Shown here one piece after another: positions 18,042 to 26,629 of a stretch of DNA of 64,000 bases; position 1 is the stretch's first letter; the number at the start of each line of letters is the position of its first letter. The DNA lies in assembly GCF_008711285.1 (NCBI RefSeq), contig NZ_VXDC01000003.1, forward strand, positions 124,001-188,000. The letters are read 5' to 3'. The stretch comes from Roseibium aquae (GTDB lineage: Bacteria; Pseudomonadota; Alphaproteobacteria; Rhizobiales; Stappiaceae). The notes beneath the pieces are model-generated. The model saw only the letters and a list, made by a program, of their open reading frames with translations. It had not been told where the DNA came from and searched no databases. Both the position numbers and the translations under genes were made by a program.

Positions 18042-18998
18042 TTACGCGGGCGGGGCGGTCGCCGCGGCGAGCCGCTTTGCCTTGGCAAACCTACGCCACC
18101 CGTCCGCGGTGAAGATCGCAAGCGCCAGCCAGATGATGCAGAAAGTCAGGAGCTTGGCGGGGTCGAGCGGTTCGTGCCAGACATAGACGGCCATGGCGAA
18201 GTGAAGCGACGGGGCGATATACTGCATCACACCGATCAGCACCATCGGCAGCCGCCGGGCCGCGCCGGAAAAGCAAATGAGCGGCAACGCCGTCACGATT
18301 CCCGTCCCCGCCAGCGCGATCAGGACCGGTATGTCGTCAAGGACAAAGGCATCCGCGCCAGCCGCCGCGCTCCACAGGAGATATCCCAGCGCAAGCGGCA
18401 ACAGCAGGATCGTCTCGACCAGCATTCCCGGGGTCGGCCGCACAGCCGTGACCTTGCGCATGTAGGCATAACCCGCAAAGGAAAAGGCCAAAACCAGGGA
18501 CACCCAGGGCAAGCCTCCGGCGAAAATCGCCTGAAGCGCGACGGCAACCACCGCCAATCCGACGGCCACTCCCTGCATCGGCGCCAGTTTCTCCCGCAGG
18601 ATCACCAGGCCAATCAGTATGCTGACGAGGGGATTGATGAAATAGCCCAGCGAGATGTCGAGAACCTTTTCCTGCCCGATCGCCCAGACGAAGACCAGCC
18701 AGTTGACCGCGATGAACGCGGCGGATCCGCACAGCCGGAAGACAATCGCCGGTGTGGTCAGCGCCTCCCAGATCTCCCGGCTGCGCTGGCGGAGGAGCAG
18801 GTAACCGCCCACGAACAGCACTGACCACAAGATCCGGTGGGACACGACAAAATCGGCCGGGACGCTGTCGGTCAGTTTGTAGTAGGCCGGAAAGAAACCC
18901 CACATGCCATAGGCGGCGAGGGCCAGCAAAAGCCCGGTCCGCACTTCATCGGCGGCCGTCGTTCCGCCCGGCGTTGAAGCCCGCGTCGCATCGCTCAT
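18042..18998 (-). CDS. rarD: RarD-type EamA/DMT family permease
   Basis: A 318-residue ten-helix drug/metabolite transporter of the RarD group (chloramphenicol-sensitive protein in E. coli nomenclature). Family signatures are GLLLALAAYGMWGFFPAYYK, the phrase VSHRILWSVLF and INPLVSILIGLVILREKL. ATG 18996-18998 (MSDATRAS) is preferred, since the in-frame upstream region has no homology and would overlap into the citramalate synthase frame. Substrate unknown. It follows cimA on the same strand. Confidence 0.9.
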   Translation of the reverse strand: MSDATRASTPGGTTAADEVRTGLLLALAAYGMWGFFPAYYKLTDSVPADFVVSHRILWSVLFVGGYLLLRQRSREIWEALTTPAIVFRLCGSAAFIAVNWLVFVWAIGQEKVLDISLGYFINPLVSILIGLVILREKLAPMQGVAVGLAVVAVALQAIFAGGLPWVSLVLAFSFAGYAYMRKVTAVRPTPGMLVETILLLPLALGYLLWSAAAGADAFVLDDIPVLIALAGTGIVTALPLICFSGAARRLPMVLIGVMQYIAPSLHFAMAVYVWHEPLDPAKLLTFCIIWLALAIFTADGWRRFAKAKRLAAATAPPA

Positions 18999-19021
18999 GA
19001 TATGTCTTTCGATGGGCTGCT

Positions 19022-20617
19022 TCAGGCTTGGTTCGCCTTCATCAGCGCATAGGTGATGGAATCGATCAGGGCCTGGAACGAGGCATCGACAATGTTGCTG
19101 GATACACCGACCGTGAACCATCGGCGGCCGGTTCGTGTATCCTGGCTCTCGATCAAGACACGCGTGATGGCCCCGGTGCCGCCATCGAGAATACGCACCT
19201 TGTAGTCGATCAGTTCCAGACCGTCGATGGCCGTTTGGTATTTTCCCAGATCCTTGCGAAGCGCGACGTCCAGCGCATTGACCGGCCCGTTGCCTTCAGC
19301 CACCGACATACGCGTCTCGCCGTCGACGTCGACCTTCACGACAGCTTCCGAGACCGTGATGAGATCGCCCAGCGCATTGTGCCGCCGCTCGACGATCACC
19401 TTGAACGACTTGACCTCGAAAAACTGCGGCACCTCGCCCAGGACCTGCCGCGCCAAGAGCTCGAAGGACGCGTCGGCCGCTTCATAGGCATAGCCCTTGG
19501 CCTCGCGCTCCTTCACCTGGGCAAGCAGGCTGTCAAGGCGCGGATCGGCCTTGTCGATCTGAATTCCGACCCGCTCCAGTTCGCCCAGAAGATTGCTCTT
19601 GCCCGCTTGATCGGAGACGAGAACCCGGCGGCGGTTGCCCACCGTTTCAGGTGCAACGTGTTCGTAGGTCTGCGGATCCTTCAGGATTGCCGATGCGTGA
19701 ATGCCGGCCTTGGTCGCAAACGCGGTTTCGCCGACATACGGCGCATGGCGGTCTGGTGAGCGGTTGAGGATTTCATCAAAAGCGTGGGCGACCGCCGTGA
19801 TATCCGCCAATTGGGTTTCGGTCACCCGCAGCTCGAACCTGTCCGCATAGGCCGGTTTCAGCTTCAAGGTGGGGATCAGCGTGATCAGGTTCGCGTTGCC
19901 GCAGCGCTCGCCGATGCCATTGAGCGTGCCCTGGATCTGGCGGACGCCGGCATCGACGGCCGCCAGCGTGTTGGCCACGGCATGGCCGGTGTCGTCGTGC
20001 GTGTGAATGCCCAGATGCGTTCCGGGCACAACCTCCCGGACCGCCGTGACGATCTGCTTGATTTCATCGGGCAAGGTCCCGCCGTTCGTGTCGCACAGCA
20101 CCACCCACCGGGCGCCCGCATCATAGGCCGCCTTGGCACAGGCCAGCGCATAGGAAGGATTGGCCTTGAAACCATCGAAGAAGTGCTCGCAGTCGATCAT
20201 CGCTTCCTTCCCGGCCGAGACCGCCGCGCGCACCGTATCGGCGATGGACTCCAGGTTTTCCTCGTTCGTGCAGCCGAGCGCGACCTTCACGTGGTAGTCC
20301 CAGGCCTTGGCGACAAAGCAGCAGGCATCCGCGCGGGCATCCAGTATCTGGCTCAATCCGGGATCGTTGGAGGCCGACCGCCCCGCCCGCTTGGTCATCC
20401 CGAACGCGGTAAAGGTCGCCGTCTTGGTCCGCTTTTCGGAGAAAAACTCCGTGTCGGTCGGATTGGCACCCGGATAGCCACCCTCGACATAGTCGACGCC
20501 CAGCCGGTCAAGAAGCTCTGCAATCACCACCTTCTCATTGACGGAAAAATCGATCCCGCTGGTCTGGGCCCCGTCGCGCAGGGTGGTGTCGAAGAGATAG
20601 AGACGTTCCTTGGTCAT
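19022..20617 (-). CDS. cimA: (R)-citramalate synthase
   Basis: A 531-residue LeuA/HomA-family enzyme condensing acetyl-CoA with pyruvate to citramalate, giving a threonine-independent route to 2-oxobutyrate and isoleucine. It shows the TIM-barrel start LFDTTLRDGAQTSGIDFSV, the metal-binding HTHDDTGHAVANTLAA and a C-terminal regulatory LeuA-dimer domain (residues ~385-520). The CimA-type segment GGYPGANPTD separates it from 2-isopropylmalate synthase. Its start codon overlaps the end of the GFA gene by 4 bp. Confidence 0.93.
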   Translation of the reverse strand: MTKERLYLFDTTLRDGAQTSGIDFSVNEKVVIAELLDRLGVDYVEGGYPGANPTDTEFFSEKRTKTATFTAFGMTKRAGRSASNDPGLSQILDARADACCFVAKAWDYHVKVALGCTNEENLESIADTVRAAVSAGKEAMIDCEHFFDGFKANPSYALACAKAAYDAGARWVVLCDTNGGTLPDEIKQIVTAVREVVPGTHLGIHTHDDTGHAVANTLAAVDAGVRQIQGTLNGIGERCGNANLITLIPTLKLKPAYADRFELRVTETQLADITAVAHAFDEILNRSPDRHAPYVGETAFATKAGIHASAILKDPQTYEHVAPETVGNRRRVLVSDQAGKSNLLGELERVGIQIDKADPRLDSLLAQVKEREAKGYAYEAADASFELLARQVLGEVPQFFEVKSFKVIVERRHNALGDLITVSEAVVKVDVDGETRMSVAEGNGPVNALDVALRKDLGKYQTAIDGLELIDYKVRILDGGTGAITRVLIESQDTRTGRRWFTVGVSSNIVDASFQALIDSITYALMKANQA

Positions 20618-21132
20618 TTTTCCGGTCCATCGGGCATGTCTGGCCGCATCGGCCAGTGTGGGGTGTCGTGGTCAGGGTGCTGGTGATTGCTGACGTCAAT
20701 TTTGGCGATCAGATCCATGAACTCCGGTTCGTCTTCCGGCTGGCTCGGGAGCCTGAAAAGACCGGCCGTGCCGGCAACCTGATGGCTTGTCCAATGCTGC
20801 TTGGTGACCGGAATTGCGCCCGGATCGTCAAAGGCGCCGATGGCAAGTCCGATCAGCGGGTAATCGCGATAAGCAAAGACAAGCGGCGTTCCGCATGCGC
20901 TGCAAAACCCGCGATCGACGGCATCGGAGGACGCGAAAAAGCTCGGTTCGCCGCGTGTCCATGTCAGGTGCTCCCGCCGGGCATCGACCAGCGGCGCGAA
21001 GAAATTGCCAAATGCCTTTTGGCACATGCGGCAATGGCAGATGCTGGCTTCTCCAAGCGTGCCATCAACCTTGAACCGCACCGCCCCGCATTGGCACCCG
21101 CCGGTGTAGCTTTTGAAGCCCGCCTTATCCAT
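20614..21132 (-). CDS. GFA-family zinc protein
   Basis: A 172-residue protein of the glutathione-dependent formaldehyde-activating enzyme/CENP-V fold. Zinc ligands are visible as GGCQCGAVRF, CHCRMCQKAFG and FCSACGTPL. Most members of this large family are not true Gfa enzymes, so a formaldehyde role should not be assumed. It overlaps cimA by 4 bp (ATGA), so the two are translationally coupled. The C-terminal ~35 residues are an Asp/Pro/His-rich extension. Confidence 0.9.
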   Translation of the reverse strand: MDKAGFKSYTGGCQCGAVRFKVDGTLGEASICHCRMCQKAFGNFFAPLVDARREHLTWTRGEPSFFASSDAVDRGFCSACGTPLVFAYRDYPLIGLAIGAFDDPGAIPVTKQHWTSHQVAGTAGLFRLPSQPEDEPEFMDLIAKIDVSNHQHPDHDTPHWPMRPDMPDGPEK

Positions 21133-21204
21133 GCGCTGTGCCTTTAAGATCAGCTTGCCATTGGCTGCGCGCCTTTAACTGCAAAGCCACAACCGGAGAC
21201 AAAG

Positions 21205-21243
21205 TCCCCCACCCCTGCCCCTCCCCACAAGGGGGAGGGGAAA
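21205..21243 (-). repeat. G/C-rich palindromic dispersed repeat, copy 1
   Basis: A ~38-bp element with core CCCCTCCCCACAAGGGGGAG preceded by CCCCCACCCCTG. It forms an inverted pair with copy 2, 77 bp away. Seven copies occur in the window. Similar intergenic elements are common in alphaproteobacterial genomes. Confidence 0.85.
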
Positions 21244-21320
21244 CAAGTGGCATGACCGCGGCTTGATCCGCGCGAGCATGCACTGGGGGCCGATGGTAAA
21301 ATGAAAAACCGCCGCATACG

Positions 21321-21359
21321 TCCCCCTCCCCCTCGTGGGGAGGGGTCAGGGGTGGGGGG
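21321..21359 (+). repeat. G/C-rich palindromic dispersed repeat, copy 2
   Basis: The opposite-orientation partner of copy 1, with core CCCCTCGTGGGGAGGGG followed by TCAGGGGTGGGG. It lies 25 bp downstream of cysS and can fold into a stem, so it may also act in termination. Confidence 0.85.
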
Positions 21360-21384
21360 CTACCAAAGACAGACGGGCCGTTGG

Positions 21385-22788
21385 TCACCGTTTCAGCTCC
21401 CAGGTGGTGATGCGCTCGCCGGTTTCCGGGTCCTTGCCATCCTTGAGCTGGATCCCCTCAGCGGCGAGTTCATCGCGGATCCTGTCTGCCTCGGCGAAGT
21501 TCTTCGCCTTGAGGTGGTCGAGGCGTTCGGCAATCCGGGCTTCGATAGAACCTGTGTCCAGGCCAGATATGTCGGCTTTGACCGGTCCGACCCCGAGCAA
21601 AGCGGCCGTGGCCGAGTAGGTCTCCAGGGCAGCGCTGTTCTTTGCCGCCTCATGAGCCAAGGCATGTAGCGCCTGAATGGCCCCCGGTGTGTTGAGATCA
21701 TCGGTCAGCGCTGCCAGCACATCCCGGGACGGTTCCTTTTCCGTCTCGATGACATCCGGCCATTTGGCCAAAAGGCTCTCCGCCTCCTCCAGCTTGCGCA
21801 CGGAAAAATCGATCGGTTCCCGGTAATGGGTCATCAGCATGGCGAGGCGCAGGACTTCGCCCGGCCATTTGCGGCCGCCAAAAGTCTCCTCGTGGAGCAG
21901 CTCGTGGATCGTGAAGAAGTTGCCCTCGGACTTGGACATCTTCTTTCCTTCCACCTGCACGAAGCCGTTGTGCAGCCAATAATTGGCCATCTTGTCCGTG
22001 CCGTGGGCGCAGCAGGACTGGGCGATCTCGTTCTCATGATGCGGGAAGATCAGGTCGAGGCCACCGCCGTGAATGTCGAACACCGCGCCCAGATGATGGG
22101 CGCTCATGACCGAGCATTCGATGTGCCAGCCTGGGCGGCCGCGGCCCCAGGGACTGTCCCAACCGGGCTCCTCCGCCGAGGACTGTTTCCACAGGACGAA
22201 GTCGCCGGGGTTCTTCTTGTGCGCGTCGACGGCAATGCGGGCGCCGGCCATCTGCTCGTCCAGCTTGCGCTTGGACAACCCGCCATAGCCGGGCATTGAA
22301 GCCGTGTCGAACAGCACCTCGCCCTGCGCCTCATAGGCGTGCCCCCGCTCAAGCAGGGTCCCGATCATCTCGATCATGCCGGGGACATGCGCCGTGGCGC
22401 GCGGCTCGTGATCGGGCTCCAGGCAGCCGAGCGCGGCGACGTCCTCATGAAACTGGTCGGCCGTCCGCTTCGTCACCTTCGCGATTGCCTCGTTCAGCGG
22501 CAAATCCGGATAGTCGCGCAAGGCCCGCGCGTTGATCTTGTCATCGACGTCCGTGATGTTGCGCACATAGGTGACATGTTCGGCGCCATAAAGGTGCCGC
22601 AGCAAGCGATAGAGCACATCGAACACGATGACCGGGCGCGCATTGCCGATATGGGCGAAGTCATAGACGGTCGGACCGCAGACATACATGCGCACATTGT
22701 CCGGATCGATGGGCTGGAACAGCTCCTTCGTCCGGGTCAGCGTGTTGGTCAGCTTCAAGCCCGTTGCGCCGGGCGCTGAATCGCTCAT
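21385..22788 (-). CDS. cysS: Cysteinyl-tRNA synthetase
   Basis: A 467-residue class I synthetase charging tRNA-Cys in the cytosol. Signature motifs are the HIGH box (AHIGNARP), the zinc ligand Cys in [10 protein letters not shown], and KMSKS within [10 protein letters not shown]. Length is normal (about 460). Followed by the repeat pair. Confidence 0.97.
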   Translation of the reverse strand: MSDSAPGATGLKLTNTLTRTKELFQPIDPDNVRMYVCGPTVYDFAHIGNARPVIVFDVLYRLLRHLYGAEHVTYVRNITDVDDKINARALRDYPDLPLNEAIAKVTKRTADQFHEDVAALGCLEPDHEPRATAHVPGMIEMIGTLLERGHAYEAQGEVLFDTASMPGYGGLSKRKLDEQMAGARIAVDAHKKNPGDFVLWKQSSAEEPGWDSPWGRGRPGWHIECSVMSAHHLGAVFDIHGGGLDLIFPHHENEIAQSCCAHGTDKMANYWLHNGFVQVEGKKMSKSEGNFFTIHELLHEETFGGRKWPGEVLRLAMLMTHYREPIDFSVRKLEEAESLLAKWPDVIETEKEPSRDVLAALTDDLNTPGAIQALHALAHEAAKNSAALETYSATAALLGVGPVKADISGLDTGSIEARIAERLDHLKAKNFAEADRIRDELAAEGIQLKDGKDPETGERITTWELKR

Positions 22789-23199
22789 GTCAAACCGTCT
22801 CCTGGCCGGCTGGCCGGGCGGTCCGTCTTCAAGGTGAAAAATGCCAAGAGGGAACGGCCACAGCCAGCGGTGTCGCTAGCTGCAAATAATTGTGAGGGAA
22901 ATGCAGGTTCCGTTCGCCGTTTTCATGGCGCGTTTATGGCCAGCTTTTGCCCGTCCGGTCAAGGTCCGTTTTGCCCGGCACCGGCCGGTCGCCTGCCGTA
23001 GGATCCGCGTTGGCGCGCGGTTTGGTGCGAAAATGCGCTTCCCACCCCCTCATCTGCCGCCGATTTCACTTGAATTTTCAGCATTTTATACGCGTTTAAG
23101 GAAGCTGAACGCCAACTGAACACCCCTCTCAGATCCGGTTCAATGGCGGCCGCCTAATGTGCCTCTCATCGAAGCGTTGCGTGCTGGAGGCCGGAAATC
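22789..23199. other. Divergent intergenic region cysS / small secreted gene
   Basis: About 410 bp. A good Shine-Dalgarno (GGAGG at 23186) precedes the small gene at 23200. I see no riboswitch, RNA or repeat here. Confidence 0.45.
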
Positions 23200-23388
23200 A
23201 TGTTGAACCGCATCTTTTCAATCCTGTTCGTTTTGACCATCTGTGTCGGACCGTTCGCCGGCCTGTTCAGTTTTGCCGCCACCCAGAGCGGTTCGCTCGA
23301 GGTGACCAAACAGAAAAGCATGTGCCTGACAACCGGTGTCGGTTGCGGATCCGGTCATATCCTGTTGCCGGCCTTGGGACGGATGTAA
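23200..23388 (+). CDS. Small exported Cys-containing protein
   Basis: A 62-residue protein beginning with a clear signal/anchor helix (FSILFVLTICVGPFAGLFSF). The short remainder has two Cys 7 apart (CLTTGVGC) and ends GSGHILLPALGRM. GGAGG lies 9 bp before the ATG. It is 52 bp upstream of the ArsR-type dithiol sensor, so a link to thiol or sulfide chemistry is possible but unproven. No family recognised. Confidence 0.6.
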   Translation: MLNRIFSILFVLTICVGPFAGLFSFAATQSGSLEVTKQKSMCLTTGVGCGSGHILLPALGRM

Positions 23389-23440
23389 GACGAAAGCGCA
23401 TTTTGTTGAAAGTTCCCGGTTTTTTTGGCAATTATAGGCG

Positions 23441-23800
23441 ATGGATCAAAAAGCTCTTGAAGACAACGCTGAGAACGCGGCACAATTTTTGAAAATGCTG
23501 GCATCCGCGCCGCGTTTGCTCCTGATGTGTCACATGTGGGACCGGGAGTGCAGCGTAGGCGACCTGGCGGAAAAAACCGGCATGCGCATGCCGACCGTCT
23601 CGCAACAGCTTTCGCTCCTGCGCGCGCAAGGTTTGGTCGCGACGCGGCGCGACGGCACAACAATCTATTACCGCCTGGTCAGCACCGCCGCCCAAGAGAT
23701 CATGGCAGTTCTGTATGCGAATTTTTGCGCCCCGGATGCCGAGGCGGTCAATTCGAGCGAACACAAGAAGCCGCTGGACATCCTCGTATCCGGCGAGTGA
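23441..23800 (+). CDS. ArsR-family regulator, BigR/SqrR-like persulfide sensor candidate
   Basis: A 119-residue winged-helix protein (MPTVSQQLSLLRAQGLVATR, then DGTTIYYRL). Cys30 (in LLLMCHMWD) and Cys96 (in NFCAPD) are 66 residues apart and at the positions of the two reactive Cys of BigR (42/108) and SqrR (41/107), which form a di- or tetrasulfide on reaction with persulfide. A third Cys (37) precedes SVGDL. It would derepress sulfide-detoxification genes. None is obvious next door apart from the MBL-fold gene 0.6 kb away. Confidence 0.88.
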   Translation: MDQKALEDNAENAAQFLKMLASAPRLLLMCHMWDRECSVGDLAEKTGMRMPTVSQQLSLLRAQGLVATRRDGTTIYYRLVSTAAQEIMAVLYANFCAPDAEAVNSSEHKKPLDILVSGE

Positions 23801-23812
23801 ACCGCCCCCTCC

Positions 23813-24316
23813 TTATGACAGATGATCCGAACAGTTCGGCGGCATCTGATCGCCCCAAGGCATAATCGGTACGGTGGAGGTCGAGTTTTTCGGACTGCCC
23901 TCGATCAGCTTGTCGGAATAGACCACGTACACAAGCACGTTGCGCTTCTCGTCGCAGCCGCGGACAATCCGCATCCTCTTGAAAAACAGGGACCGGCGCT
24001 GGCGGAACATTTCCTCGCCTTGTTCAAAGTCGCCCTTAAAACTGATCGGCCCGACCTGACGACAGGCGAGCGAGATATCCGATACCTCCTCCGCGACGCC
24101 GATCCAGCCGGAAAACCCGCCCTTTTCCGGCACGGTGAAATGGCAGGCGACGCCATCGATCAAGGGATCATCGACGGCATAGGTCGCCAGTTTGTGATCC
24201 GGTGACAGGAACTTCCAGACCGTCGATTTCTTGAAAATAAGGTCCGGCTCATCGGCGGCCTGCACCGCCGTGGCCCCCAGACAAAGCGCCACGAACGTCC
24301 AGATCCAAAACCGCAT
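23813..24316 (-). CDS. creA: CreA family periplasmic protein
   Basis: A 167-residue exported protein. ATG 24316 is preferred, with GGAAGGAAAG upstream and a signal peptide (RFWIWTFVALCLGATAVQA) directly following. The CreA pattern KSTVWKFLSPDHKLATYAVD and DPLIDGVACHFT is clear. Paired Cys (residues ~60-100 and near the end) may form disulfides. Function is not established in any organism. The gene ends 12 bp from the ArsR gene, convergent. Confidence 0.9.
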   Translation of the reverse strand: MRFWIWTFVALCLGATAVQAADEPDLIFKKSTVWKFLSPDHKLATYAVDDPLIDGVACHFTVPEKGGFSGWIGVAEEVSDISLACRQVGPISFKGDFEQGEEMFRQRRSLFFKRMRIVRGCDEKRNVLVYVVYSDKLIEGSPKNSTSTVPIMPWGDQMPPNCSDHLS

Positions 24317-24408
24317 GCTTGACTTTCCTTCCAGATGAAACCGCCGCGTCACATATGGTGGATGCCCGGGCCGTTTTCACCCCCCAAGAGATCACAAACA
24401 CCCATGGC

Positions 24409-25644
24409 TCAGTTGGGCCGGGACTGAAAGCTCCTGCTGTCCTCCCCGGCGCCGGTCTCGGGCGTCAACGCATCCGACAGGGCCTCGACGAGGCCGGCTT
24501 CGGCGTCCACGAGGGCTGGACCGGGTTCAAGGTCCGACCCGGGGACGTCCCGGTCCGAGGAAAGCTGATCCACCGCGGCAGAGGCCTCCAGAACGGGCAA
24601 TGGGCTGCCGGAACCGGTTTCGCCCGGATATGCCGCGGTGTCTTCGGGCGTGCCGCCGGGCCGGGCCGTTTCCGGCTCGCTGGCCGGCGGGGCCGGATCA
24701 TACAGAGCGTCCCAAAGGTCGCGGTCCCGCTCTGGGGTCCAGGCCTGCGGCGTTTCCAGTCCAAGGGCCTCGTCATAGGCCCGGGCCACATTGAAAGGCA
24801 TGGCATGATCATAAAGCGTCAGGCCGCCGAAGCGATGGTCCATCTCGGCCTTCACGTGAACAAACGTGTCCTTGAGCCCGTTGCCGGCGGCCACGGCGGT
24901 GGCCGCGGAATCCCGTAAGATATCGACAAAGGCCTGAGTTTCGGACAAACCCGCCGCCACGGCGTCAGGCCCGATCAGGGCCGCGCCCCGGCCCGGGACA
25001 ACGACATTTGGCCGGAAGGCGGAAATCCGGTTCAGGGCTCTCGGCCAGTCGGCCAGATGCGCATCGCCGCAGTAACAGGCCGCCCGGTTCTCCACCAGGT
25101 CCCCCGCGAACATGACGCCGGAGCCCGGCACCCAAACGACCACGTCGCCCATCGTGTGACCCCGCCCAAGATGCATCAGGCGCACCTCCCGGTTGCCAAG
25201 GTCGATCGTCATGGACGAGGCAAAGCTCAGAGTCGGCCATGTCAGCCCGGGAATGGCAGCCCCGTCCTGGAACAGGCGCGGAAACCGCGCATTCTGGACG
25301 GCCCAATCGGTCTCGCCGCGATCGGCGATCAAACGTTTGGTGAGATCCGACGATATGATCTCCGCGTCGGCGAAGGCGCTGGCCCCCAAAGACCGGACGG
25401 CGTGATAATGTGTCAGAACAAGAAACTTGACCGGTTTGTCGGTGACGGCCCGGATTTCCTCAAGCACTTTTTCCGCCGCCGCCGGGGTCGCCTGCGCATC
25501 GACCACCATGACCGACCGGTCGCCGACAATGACACCTGAATTGGGATCACCTGCGGCGGTGAAGGCGTAGCAGCCGTCGCCGACCTGGCGAAACGCGGTT
25601 GGTCTTTCTTCCAGATCAGCGGTCGACGCAAAGTGTTTGTTCAT
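24409..25644 (-). CDS. MBL-fold protein with altered metal motif and long acidic tail
   Basis: A 411-residue metallo-beta-lactamase-fold protein from ATG 25644 (GAGGTGC upstream). The first metal motif, normally HxHxDH, reads HYHAVRS, so the Asp and third His are missing. GHTMGD and FAGDLVENR, the second and third metal segments, are retained. Residues ~305-411 are a Pro/Glu/Ser-rich, probably disordered tail. It is divergent from a MarR regulator. Some MBL sulfur dioxygenases accompany BigR-type sensors, but this motif argues against a standard persulfide dioxygenase. Confidence 0.82.
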   Translation of the reverse strand: MNKHFASTADLEERPTAFRQVGDGCYAFTAAGDPNSGVIVGDRSVMVVDAQATPAAAEKVLEEIRAVTDKPVKFLVLTHYHAVRSLGASAFADAEIISSDLTKRLIADRGETDWAVQNARFPRLFQDGAAIPGLTWPTLSFASSMTIDLGNREVRLMHLGRGHTMGDVVVWVPGSGVMFAGDLVENRAACYCGDAHLADWPRALNRISAFRPNVVVPGRGAALIGPDAVAAGLSETQAFVDILRDSAATAVAAGNGLKDTFVHVKAEMDHRFGGLTLYDHAMPFNVARAYDEALGLETPQAWTPERDRDLWDALYDPAPPASEPETARPGGTPEDTAAYPGETGSGSPLPVLEASAAVDQLSSDRDVPGSDLEPGPALVDAEAGLVEALSDALTPETGAGEDSRSFQSRPN

Positions 25645-25996
25645 GATGCACCTCATTTCTCTTATCCGCCCGCAATCATCGTGGTGCGGACAGAGGCAAG
25701 CCTGTCTTCCGGTCTCTTTGCTTTTCTTGGCTGAAGCGTCTCAGGTTTGACCGACGATTCGCAAATCCGGCCCGCAAGAAATCGAGACCTTTTTTCGATT
25801 TTCAACACATCCTTCGATACTGCCCGCCATTTCGCATCCAAACCGGCGGTCCCCTTCCCCGTGACACCTTTGCATCCAGCCCATTCTGGCAAGAAGTTCG
25901 ACGAGTGACTGGCGAACCGCCTGACGGTTTGCTAGACGGCAAAGGTGGCAGGATCGGGATTGGCGGGTGCCGCCGTCAACAATGGGAACCGCGGCT
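25645..25996. other. Divergent intergenic region MBL-fold gene / marR
   Basis: About 350 bp. It holds one perfect 7-bp inverted repeat (25779-25801, separate entry). Otherwise no gene or RNA is recognisable. Confidence 0.45.
25779..25801. promoter_or_regulatory. Candidate MarR operator
   Basis: AAATCGA at 25779-25785 and TCGATTT at 25795-25801 form a perfect 7-bp inverted repeat around a T-rich 9-bp centre, in the gap between marR and its divergent neighbour. Size and symmetry suit a MarR dimer. Confidence 0.35.
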
Positions 25997-26530
25997 ATGA
26001 ACGATGACGAGGCAGAGGCGGCGGCCCCGCGGGGCGAAGATGGCCAGCAACCGGCCGTGCTGTCGCTCGACGGTTTCCTGCCCTATCAGCTTAACTTCCT
26101 CGCCGAACAGGTGAGCCGGTCATTCTCGCTGATCTACAAGCAGCAATTCGGGATCGGCATTCCCGAATGGCGGGTCGTGGCCATCCTGGGCGAGTTCGGG
26201 CGCGTGACCTCGAAGCAGGTCGGAGAACGCAGCACCATGCACAAGACGAAGGTGAGCCGGGCCGTAGCCGCTTTGGAGAGCCGGGGATATGTGCGCCGGG
26301 AACCCAACCCGCAGGACATGCGGGAGAGCTTTATCGTGCTGACGGATGCGGGCCGGGCCATGTATGACGAACTCGTGCCGCAAGCCCTTGCGTTCTCCAA
26401 CCGTTTACGCACGGTTCTGGAGCCACAGGAGAACGCCGCGCTGGAGGACATCATCACAAAACTCCATGCCGCCTCCTCCGCTTTCAATGACGAACAGGCA
26501 AAAAGCAAGGTAGCACGGCCGCCGCGTTAA
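25997..26530 (+). CDS. MarR-family transcriptional regulator
   Basis: A winged-helix regulator of about 177 residues. Core: SFSLIYKQQFGIGIPEWRVV, SKQVGERSTMHKTKVSRAVA, and the wing LESRGYVRREPNPQDMRESF. It resembles the HpaR-like branch. Start ATG 25997 is chosen, with GGGA about 9 bp upstream. ATG 25982 or GTG 25967 are also open. The divergent MBL-fold gene is its probable target. Confidence 0.9.
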   Translation: MNDDEAEAAAPRGEDGQQPAVLSLDGFLPYQLNFLAEQVSRSFSLIYKQQFGIGIPEWRVVAILGEFGRVTSKQVGERSTMHKTKVSRAVAALESRGYVRREPNPQDMRESFIVLTDAGRAMYDELVPQALAFSNRLRTVLEPQENAALEDIITKLHAASSAFNDEQAKSKVARPPR

Positions 26531-26629
26531 CCGGATGCAAGACCACAGCTTGATATAGTGCGGCAATCCCTCGATAGTGCTTTGGGGACCGCATGAAAGC
26601 TGGGGATGCGGTGCGTGGATGGTGATGTC

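Noticed and set aside
20614..21132. True glutathione-dependent formaldehyde-activating enzyme linked to betaine-derived formaldehyde
   Set aside because: Most GFA-fold proteins do not have this activity and the gene is 33 kb from gbcA, coupled instead to cimA.
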